12,484 bases of DNA from Bacteriovorax stolpii (GTDB lineage: Bacteria > Bdellovibrionota > Bacteriovoracia > Bacteriovoracales > Bacteriovoracaceae): the NCBI GenBank assembly GCA_945862475.1, contig CAMAYW010000029.1, positions 1 through 12,484 on the forward strand. The letters are read 5' to 3'. The notes beneath the pieces were generated by a model, which was given only the letters and a program-made list of their open reading frames with translations, made no database searches and was not told the DNA's origin. Positions within the stretch are counted from its first letter, which is position 1. Every line of letters starts with the position of its first letter. A program made the translations under genes and the position numbers. Shown piece after piece: positions 4,974 through 11,675 of this stretch.

Positions 4974-7900
4974 ATGAAAAAGCTTATAGCACTCAAACTG
5001 GCATTTGTTTTTTTCTTAGGATCCTTATCCACACTTTCTTCAATAAGTTTATCATGGGCGCAATCAGATTCGAATTGTGAAAATGGTGAATGTATTGAAA
5101 AAATTATTGATCGCCTTGAGGATTTAGGTGATTTGTTTAAAAAACAATGCTTACCCTCAGAGGGCCTAAAAACGACAGACTTAAATTCTCATTTTATGGA
5201 GAATGGTTTATCTGAGCCATGCTGGAAACTCATTACAGAGATAAATCAGCTTGAGTCAGAACTTCAAAAACATGAAGCGAGACTTAATGAAAAACTTGGG
5301 TGTGATACAGGTGAATGTAAGCTTGAAAATTCATCCTTGAGTATAAACTCCCAACTCGCCAATCTTAATCGAGTCGAGCAAAACTTAAGTTGCACAGAAC
5401 CCAAGAAGCAGGAAATTAGAAATAAGTGTCCAAGTGACATGAGTTGTGTTCTTGCCGCAACAGCATTAGGTGTAGGTGGATATCTCGCTGAACTCGTTGT
5501 GCCGGAGAATGCGAAACCAAAAGGGTGCCACCTTGGTGATGACAGTTGCATGACTCAGCTTGCAGCAGGTTTTTTGAAGTCAGTTATTACATTTTTTGAA
5601 GGAGCTTGGGATCTATTAAAAATGGCCGGAAAAAAAGCTGGTCAAAAGATGAACGAATTCTGGAACTGGGTTTCGGGAGCTGAAGACCATGCTTCTACCT
5701 CTCAGCTTGCTCTTGCGAAGGCGTCTCAAGATCCTGGTGTTTTCGACATGCTTGTGAATGATTTCCCAGGGACCATGAAAAAAATGTTTTCTGCACTCGT
5801 TGCCGCTTTAAAAGAGTGGATGAAAACAGATATATTTTGTCAAAAGTGGTCTGGAACTCCACATTTTAGTACTTGTCAAAAACCTACAGAAAGTTTTGAT
5901 TGCATACCTTGTAAAACAATGGTGAACGGTCTTTGTGCCATATCTGGTACGATTATCGCCGAAGTTGTTCCTGCATTTTTAACCGGTGGTCTTTTCACTG
6001 CCGCTAAACATGGAGTCAATGGCGCCGCCAAAATAGCCAAACTTTTTAAAGTCTCAAATAGTGGACTAAAAGCGATAAAAAACTCTAAAGCTGCTAAGAT
6101 CGCTATCGGTGCAAGTACTAAGGTTGATGATGTTCTCAAAGTGTCGAAGGGATTAAAGGCTGCAAAGGTCGCCATTCAAGCATCTTTAAAAGCAATCAAA
6201 ACGTATCTACTCTCCCCGACGAGAAAAATTTTAAAACAATCTATAGGAGCCTTAACTCAAGCTCTGAAATCAGGTGCTGTTTATGTGGCAGAATCCCGTG
6301 CAGGTAAAATTCTTGTCTTCTCTGGAAAAGCACTAAAAACGAGCGGAAAAATTCTTATCTACCCTATCGATAACCCAATGACTGCCTTTGCTTTTAAGGC
6401 CGGTGGAAGAAGTTTCGAGAAAGCTTTTAAATTAGGGGCGCCAAAGTTAGCAAAACCTACAGCGGTATCAGTCGCACTTAGTAAGCATGAGTCAGGTCTA
6501 GAGGCACTACTTGCTAAAATTGAAGAAGCTAAAATTAAGACATCAAAATCTTCTTCATTAATTTCTCTTGAGGAGGAGCTCTTAACGAAAATTGGTCCAA
6601 AAAGAAAAGAGCTTTTAAAACAAATTCTTGAAGGTAAAGAAGTTGAATTTGACGACCTTATCAAACATCTCTACCCGGAATTACAATATGGTGATCTTGC
6701 AAAAAAATTAACGCCTGAAAAGATACTGGAAGCTGAAAAGGAACTCTATCTTCAGATAGAAGCTATGGCCGATGGCCCAATCAAATCTGAGCTCCTAAAA
6801 AAATATCACTCCCATGTGATTCAGGGTGAAGCACGGATAAAAGTAGTGGGAGATAAATCACCTACTTACAAACAAATTATTGATAATGCAAAATTAAAGG
6901 ATGAGCAGCGATTCAAAGAGGCCCTTACCGTTCTCAAAAGAACTCCAAAAAGCCCTGAAGAAGAAGCGAAGTTGGCGAAGGCCTTACAAGATGCTCACCT
7001 CACAGGACCAGACAATGGTGTTTTTGAGTATACTTTTTCAGAGCTAAGGGAAAAATACAGAATTCTTCTTGAAGGTGGTTTCTCAAAAGATGAAGCCGAC
7101 ATACTTCTTCGCTCTGGTCTTGCCGGTAGACCCCCTGTTAGACAACTTGTGACTCCTGGAGAAACTGTCTTCAGTGGTTATGCAGAGGATATTGTTGATG
7201 CTAACTTTTTGGCAAAAAAACAAGAGCTCCTGAATTTAATTAAATATAAAACTCCAGACGAGCAACAAGGTATTTTAACTAAGATTCGCGGATTATTTGG
7301 TAGCAAATCTTCTACGGCAGCAGATGCAACTATCGATAACTTAGAATCCCTTTACTTTATTGACTATAGTGATCAGATCGACGAACTCGATCATATTTTA
7401 TTGGGAAATAGAAAATTATCAAAGGCCACTCTTCCTGAAACTTATGAAAAAGAAGCATTTGAAAATTTTAGAGATACCCGTGCCCATCTTGTAAGTTCAA
7501 AACCTGAAATTAAAAAAACGACTCTTCTTGAAATTCACAAAAGAATGATGAAGGGAGGGATTGAAGACGTTACGAGTGACGAATTGGGAAAAATTAGAGA
7601 TGGCCACTGGTTTGGGAATGTTCCTAAATCACATCCTGTTGATATTCTGGTAAAAAGAGAAATCGATTCCAACCCTTACCTGACGTGGGTCGAACATGGT
7701 ATGACCACTGACGGAAAATTCTATGGACAAATAAGATATCCGAACGTGGAGGATATTAGAAAGCCTGGACTTGATCTCATTCGTAAAAATCATGAGACTC
7801 TCGTTAAGGAAATTGAAGAATTTCAAAATATCCCAAATATTCTAAAACAAAAACGGGCCCAATGGGATGCTTTAAGTGCAGACGCCAAAAAGTCTCCCGC

Positions 7901-9383
7901 CGGTATCGCACTCGATAATGAGATCTGGGATCTCAGTACGAAACATACTCAACTCATGGCGAATAGATATAATCTCACAAAACAGCTTGTTGATGCCATG
8001 GTTGATGATTTAATGGACTGGTTTACAAGAGAGAGAACACTCATTGGGGAAATTAATACACCTGAAAAACTAGACCAGTATGTAAGTCTTTTATCAAAGC
8101 TACAACGAGATCTTGTTTCCATTCATCCGCTTTCAAACGGAAATGGACGAAGTACAAGAGAACTCCTCTCTTATGCTCTCATGAAAGAGGGATTCCCTCC
8201 TCCAAGAATCATTGATCCCAATGCAGATATTTATAGAAGTATTGATGATTGGAAGAAAATTATTAAGGAAGGTATTATTGCTAGTGATGCCATGATCGAC
8301 GACTTAACGGAACGTCTACGATTTGGCCTACCAATTGAAAACTCTATGGAGCTTGTGTCCCCTTACATGCGTCCAGGTGTAAAAATGGGGCTTAAGGATG
8401 GTAAAAAAATAACTGAAATGGATGGGGTCGAATATATTGATCCGCGTTTTTATCGAGAAGTCTTGAAAAGAGAAATGGTAGCAAATCCTTCTCTCGTTTT
8501 AGAAATTAAGAAAAATCCAACTCTCGCTTGGAAAAAAATTAATACGCGAATCGAAGAAATCTACAAAAAAAATAACATCTACTATAATCACGCTAAAAAT
8601 GGTGTCGAAAGAGTTCAGCTTGGAATTATTGATGATGATTTTAAATTACTGTATGGTAAGGCAAGTTTTCATGACAAGGATCTGTTCGATTTCAAAATGA
8701 AAACTTGGTATTCTGATGATATTACTTGGAGGGGTCTTGCTTCAAAACATGAAGTAAAATCAGAAGATGATATTGTGGAAATGTTTAAACAACTTACCAC
8801 TCACAATGCTTCCAATGCTGTTTTAGGTAAAGTCAGTGGAATCGCCTCTCCTGAAGACATCAGAAAAGCTGCTCTCGCAGACTTTGATAAATACAACGAC
8901 GACGTTTTTGGCGATGGACTGGTTCAGATGGCAAGAGACCACTCTGAGACAGGCCCCATGTACGGTATTAGCTATGGGTATTCGACCTCAAAAAACCGTG
9001 ATGTTGGAAAAGCTTTTGCAATGGGTGCAATGGTCGTTGGTGAATATGGAGCGCACAAAGCACCAGAACTCCAGGCACTTTTAAAGTCGAGGGTACTCGT
9101 TGGTGCCCGAAGAGCAAATAAGGATGTCGATCTGGGAAGACTCAAACAAGTTCGAGATGAATTTTCCTATAAATATGGACGTCAACAAGAAGTTATGGGA
9201 ATTGGAGCAAGTGATCCTGATGCTATCACAATCGTACAAACCATTGATGCGGAAGGCGGAGTCACACTCTCTTATTTAAGAAACAAAAGTAATCCTAAAG
9301 AAATCTTTGTTATAAAAGGTGACATTGATCCTGACGCAGCTCCTTCTCCTGAGCAAATTGTAAAAAGCATCTTTCTACAATAA
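4974..9383 (+). CDS. large exported Fic-domain and ADP-ribosyltransferase-like protein, 1469 aa
   Basis: Predicted secreted multi-domain enzyme. Layout: signal peptide (1-29, ending SLSWA before Q30); Cys-rich region with 16 Cys from C35 to C321; hydrophobic stretch (about 322-345); Lys/Ala-rich cationic stretch (to about 505); helical middle (about 505-830) with no family I recognise; Fic domain (about 840-1110) with an early IHKRMMKGG/LGKIRDGHWFG block and the active-site loop HPLSNGNGRSTR (H1051 to R1062); and a C-terminal region with WRGL (R1253), GYSTSKNRDVGKAFA (STS at 1337-1339) and QQEVMG (Q1404, E1406), the R-S-E pattern of ADP-ribosyltransferases. Fic proteins usually transfer AMP from ATP to a Ser/Thr/Tyr of a target; ARTs transfer ADP-ribose from NAD+. 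The usual Asp/Glu of the Fic loop is Asn1055. I chose ATG 4974 (GGAG 6 nt upstream) over GTG 4959, which would put acidic and Cys residues before the signal peptide. It is coupled to the small exported gene and ends at a strong terminator. Fic is confident, ART probable, the toxin/effector role inferred. Confidence 0.85.
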   Translation: MKKLIALKLAFVFFLGSLSTLSSISLSWAQSDSNCENGECIEKIIDRLEDLGDLFKKQCLPSEGLKTTDLNSHFMENGLSEPCWKLITEINQLESELQKHEARLNEKLGCDTGECKLENSSLSINSQLANLNRVEQNLSCTEPKKQEIRNKCPSDMSCVLAATALGVGGYLAELVVPENAKPKGCHLGDDSCMTQLAAGFLKSVITFFEGAWDLLKMAGKKAGQKMNEFWNWVSGAEDHASTSQLALAKASQDPGVFDMLVNDFPGTMKKMFSALVAALKEWMKTDIFCQKWSGTPHFSTCQKPTESFDCIPCKTMVNGLCAISGTIIAEVVPAFLTGGLFTAAKHGVNGAAKIAKLFKVSNSGLKAIKNSKAAKIAIGASTKVDDVLKVSKGLKAAKVAIQASLKAIKTYLLSPTRKILKQSIGALTQALKSGAVYVAESRAGKILVFSGKALKTSGKILIYPIDNPMTAFAFKAGGRSFEKAFKLGAPKLAKPTAVSVALSKHESGLEALLAKIEEAKIKTSKSSSLISLEEELLTKIGPKRKELLKQILEGKEVEFDDLIKHLYPELQYGDLAKKLTPEKILEAEKELYLQIEAMADGPIKSELLKKYHSHVIQGEARIKVVGDKSPTYKQIIDNAKLKDEQRFKEALTVLKRTPKSPEEEAKLAKALQDAHLTGPDNGVFEYTFSELREKYRILLEGGFSKDEADILLRSGLAGRPPVRQLVTPGETVFSGYAEDIVDANFLAKKQELLNLIKYKTPDEQQGILTKIRGLFGSKSSTAADATIDNLESLYFIDYSDQIDELDHILLGNRKLSKATLPETYEKEAFENFRDTRAHLVSSKPEIKKTTLLEIHKRMMKGGIEDVTSDELGKIRDGHWFGNVPKSHPVDILVKREIDSNPYLTWVEHGMTTDGKFYGQIRYPNVEDIRKPGLDLIRKNHETLVKEIEEFQNIPNILKQKRAQWDALSADAKKSPAGIALDNEIWDLSTKHTQLMANRYNLTKQLVDAMVDDLMDWFTRERTLIGEINTPEKLDQYVSLLSKLQRDLVSIHPLSNGNGRSTRELLSYALMKEGFPPPRIIDPNADIYRSIDDWKKIIKEGIIASDAMIDDLTERLRFGLPIENSMELVSPYMRPGVKMGLKDGKKITEMDGVEYIDPRFYREVLKREMVANPSLVLEIKKNPTLAWKKINTRIEEIYKKNNIYYNHAKNGVERVQLGIIDDDFKLLYGKASFHDKDLFDFKMKTWYSDDITWRGLASKHEVKSEDDIVEMFKQLTTHNASNAVLGKVSGIASPEDIRKAALADFDKYNDDVFGDGLVQMARDHSETGPMYGISYGYSTSKNRDVGKAFAMGAMVVGEYGAHKAPELQALLKSRVLVGARRANKDVDLGRLKQVRDEFSYKYGRQQEVMGIGASDPDAITIVQTIDAEGGVTLSYLRNKSNPKEIFVIKGDIDPDAAPSPEQIVKSIFLQ

Positions 9384-9407
9384 GATACAAATCTAAGACA
9401 AAATCAA

Positions 9408-9436
9408 ATGGGCCCTTTAAGGGGGCCCATCTTTTT
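9408..9436 (+). terminator. Rho-independent terminator after the large Fic gene
   Basis: A perfect 8-bp stem ATGGGCCC (9408-9415) / GGGCCCAT (9423-9430), rich in G-C, with a 7-nt loop and followed by CTTTTT (9431-9436). It starts 24 bp after the stop of the 1469-aa protein gene and should end the two-gene transcript there. The opposite side is only moderately A-rich, so it is best read as a plus-strand terminator. Confidence 0.9.
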
Positions 9437-9450
9437 GAGAACATCCCCAA

Positions 9451-10839
9451 ATGAAAAATTTATGTTGGTTAAGAAGAGACCTAAGAATCCATGATCATGC
9501 AGCTCTATCTAAGGCGCTCTCCGATGGGGAGACTTACATCGTTTTTGTTTTTGATTCCCTCATTCTAGGGAAATTAAAAAATAAAGAAGATAAAAGACTT
9601 ACTTTTATCATCGATTCTTTAAAAGAAATTGAAACTCAAGTTCAAAAGAAGGGTTCATCCATCCTTATTCGGTATGGAGATCCCGTTGAGATCATCCCCA
9701 CACTTGCAAAAGAACTTGAAGTCAAAAATATTTTTTGTAACAGAGATTATGAGCCCTACGCAAAAGAGAGAGACATTAAAGTTGGTAAAAAATTAACGTC
9801 TCTAGGAATTCATTTTGAACAGTTTAAAGATTCTGTTTTTTTTGAGAAGCACGAAGTATTGACCAATCAAGGTGGAATCTACAAAGTTTTTACTCCCTAT
9901 AAAAATAAGTGGCTTGAGACATTTGAAAACTCAGGAAAAATAATCCCCGAATTTCAATGTCCACTCAAAAATTTAGCTCCTATTTCTAATAATAAAAATA
10001 TTCTCCATTTTGATTGGTACAAAGAATTGGGATTTAAGGAATCACCCTCTCTCCTTCCAGGAGGAACGAAAGCAGCGCTAAAACGGATCAAAGATTTCAG
10101 TCCAAAAATGAGCGAGTACGGCGAAGAAAGAAATTATCCGGCAAAGGACGGAACCTCTAACCTATCGACCTACATACGACACGGAAATATTTCTGTTCGG
10201 GATTTAATCCGAGAAGGATTTGCTCAAAAATCTGATGGGGCCAAAACTTGGGTCTCAGAGATTATTTGGAGAGATTTTTACCAAATGATCTTGGATACTT
10301 TTCCTCACATTGTGAAAGAGTCCTTTAAGCGTGATTATGATCAAATCAAATTTCCTGGCACTGAAGCCGATTTTAAAGCTTGGTGTTCTGGCCACACGGG
10401 GTTTCCCATTGTGGATGCGGCCATGCGATGCCTTAACGAAACTGGGATGATGCACAATCGACTTCGAATGGTTGTGGCGTCCTTTTTATGTAAAACACTT
10501 TTGGTTGATTGGCGTAAAGGGGAAGCTTATTTTGCAGAAAAACTTTTAGATTTTGACCTCGCGGCCAATAATGGCGGTTGGCAGTGGTCTTCTAGCTCTG
10601 GTTGTGACGCTCAACCCTATTTTCGAATCTTTAATCCCTACTCGCAGAGTGAAAAGTTTGATTCCAAGGGAGAATTTATCCGTCACTGGGTACCAGAACT
10701 TGCCCATTTGAATGCTAGAGATATTCATCAACCCGACCCTCTACTTGCACCCGACTACCCAAGACCGATCGTCAGCTATGAACTCAATAGAAAAAGGTGC
10801 CTGGACCTGTATTCAGTAGTTAAGGCCAGTGGTAAATAG
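9451..10839 (+). CDS. phrB: deoxyribodipyrimidine photolyase (class I CPD photolyase)
   Basis: Blue-light-driven flavoenzyme that splits cyclobutane pyrimidine dimers in DNA; cytosolic, 462 aa, a normal length. The N-terminal antenna domain begins CWLRRDLRIHDHAAL (5-19), which fixes the start at 9451. The C-terminal FAD domain shows SEIIWRDFY (269-277), GHTGFPIVDAAMRCL (314-328), MHNRLRMV (334-341), LLVDWRKGE (350-358), AANNGGWQWSSSSGCDAQPY (371-390) and FRIFNP. Equivalents of the E. coli lesion-binding residues are visible: E270, W273, M340 and W379. Of the electron-transfer Trp chain, W377 and W354 are present but the distal Trp (E. coli W306) aligns with F301. The start has no good ribosome-binding site and lies only 14 bp after the terminator T-run, so expression may be low or rely on an unusual initiation. 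There is no functional link to its neighbours. Confidence 0.95.
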   Translation: MKNLCWLRRDLRIHDHAALSKALSDGETYIVFVFDSLILGKLKNKEDKRLTFIIDSLKEIETQVQKKGSSILIRYGDPVEIIPTLAKELEVKNIFCNRDYEPYAKERDIKVGKKLTSLGIHFEQFKDSVFFEKHEVLTNQGGIYKVFTPYKNKWLETFENSGKIIPEFQCPLKNLAPISNNKNILHFDWYKELGFKESPSLLPGGTKAALKRIKDFSPKMSEYGEERNYPAKDGTSNLSTYIRHGNISVRDLIREGFAQKSDGAKTWVSEIIWRDFYQMILDTFPHIVKESFKRDYDQIKFPGTEADFKAWCSGHTGFPIVDAAMRCLNETGMMHNRLRMVVASFLCKTLLVDWRKGEAYFAEKLLDFDLAANNGGWQWSSSSGCDAQPYFRIFNPYSQSEKFDSKGEFIRHWVPELAHLNARDIHQPDPLLAPDYPRPIVSYELNRKRCLDLYSVVKASGK

Positions 10840-10999
10840 ATATGACCCATTGCCTAATAATTATCCAAATATGTCTTAGGAATCAGTCTTAGAAAAATGT
10901 CATTTCACCCCTGACAAGTTGGTTAAATCTGGTACATTTATAATGTAATTCTCTATAGATATATTTCATTTTCTTTTACTTAAAGGGAGCTCGTTTCGT
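10840..10999 (+). promoter_or_regulatory. sdh operon promoter region
   Basis: This 160-bp gap separates the photolyase from sdhC and holds no gene. A perfect -10 box TATAAT (10939-10944) would start transcription near 10951 and leave a leader of about 50 nt. The -35 is poor: CAAGTT (10915-10920) at 18 bp is the best-spaced hexamer, while CTGACA (10911-10916) is closer to consensus but 22 bp away. The -10 is embedded in the inverted repeat ACATT-TAT-AATGT (10934-10946), a possible operator. Upstream, TCTTAG occurs twice 13 bp apart (start to start; 10874-10879 and 10887-10892). I see no convincing terminator for the photolyase gene here. The ribosome-binding site for sdhC is AGGGAG (10984-10989), 10 nt before the ATG. 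Confidence 0.6.
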
Positions 11000-11674
11000 A
11001 TGGTAACAAATGCTGTTAATCATTACTGTCGATCCTCCATTGGTCGAAAGCACCTCGTGGCCATTACTGGACTTCTTCTTTGCGGATTTCTTGTTGGCCA
11101 TGTTTCAGGAAACTTTCTACTTTTGGTTGGGCCAGATGCCTTCAATCTTTATGCCCATAAACTAGTGAGCCTTGGTGCCCTACTTTATGTTATCGAGGCT
11201 GGGCTTACTGCTATTTTTCTTCTTCACCTCTATTTAGCGATTAAACTTAATCTCGAAAATAAAAAGTCTTCAGGTAAATATCAAACGAAGAAATGGACTG
11301 GTAGAGGAATCACAATCATGTCGGCCTCTATGCCCTACACGGGTTTAGTACTCTTGGTTTTCATTATCCTCCATTTGAAAAGCCTCAAATTTGGAACTTA
11401 CTACACCACAACTGTTGACGGTGTTCAAATGAGAGACCTCTACCGTACGACAATGGAATATTTCAGTAATATTCTTAATGTTGGATGGTATGTGTTTGCT
11501 ATGATTGCTGCTGCTCTTCATACGTCTCACGGGTTTTCATCGGCCTTCCAATCATTAGGCCTTAATCATCCGAAGTATTTCAAATCAGTAAAATATTTAA
11601 GCTACCTGTATGGCATTTTAGTGGGTGGAGGTTTTGCCTTCATTTCTATTTGGGCCTACATGAAGGGAGTGTAA
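11000..11674 (+). CDS. sdhC: succinate dehydrogenase cytochrome b subunit (b558 family)
   Basis: Membrane anchor of Complex II that holds haem and passes electrons from SdhAB to quinone in the inner membrane. 224 aa with five predicted membrane helices (roughly 19-43, 58-83, 106-128, 159-182 and 199-221), as in the single-subunit B-type anchor. His residues H34, H76, H125 and H174, one in each of the first four helices with spacings of 42, 49 and 49, are good candidates for the axial ligands of two haems b. The N-terminal SSIGRKHLVAITGL is typical of the family. The upstream AGGGAG supports the start. sdhA follows immediately: its ATG begins one base after this stop (TAA T ATG), and its ribosome-binding site lies within the last codons of sdhC, so translation is probably coupled. 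The gene order sdhC-sdhA suggests sdhB comes next, outside the window. Confidence 0.95.
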   Translation: MVTNAVNHYCRSSIGRKHLVAITGLLLCGFLVGHVSGNFLLLVGPDAFNLYAHKLVSLGALLYVIEAGLTAIFLLHLYLAIKLNLENKKSSGKYQTKKWTGRGITIMSASMPYTGLVLLVFIILHLKSLKFGTYYTTTVDGVQMRDLYRTTMEYFSNILNVGWYVFAMIAAALHTSHGFSSAFQSLGLNHPKYFKSVKYLSYLYGILVGGGFAFISIWAYMKGV

Positions 11675-11675
11675 T

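Noticed and set aside
5264..6664. Three minus-strand open frames of 95-101 codons
   Set aside because: All lie antisense within the 1469-aa protein gene, lack ribosome-binding sites, and their products are low-complexity shadows of its Lys/Ala/Ser codons.
7440..7475. TYEKEAFEN as a Fic inhibitory helix of the (S/T)xxxE(G/N) type
   Set aside because: No register gives Ser/Thr four residues before an E followed by G or N; it better matches the ordinary helix that leads into the Fic core.
8836..9084. Plus-strand 82-codon frame inside the large gene
   Set aside because: It is out of frame with the ART-like motifs, which are clearly coding, and shows no start signal or family pattern.
10911..10916. 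CTGACA as the -35 of the sdh promoter
   Set aside because: Spacing to the TATAAT box is 22 bp, too long for a normal sigma-70 promoter.
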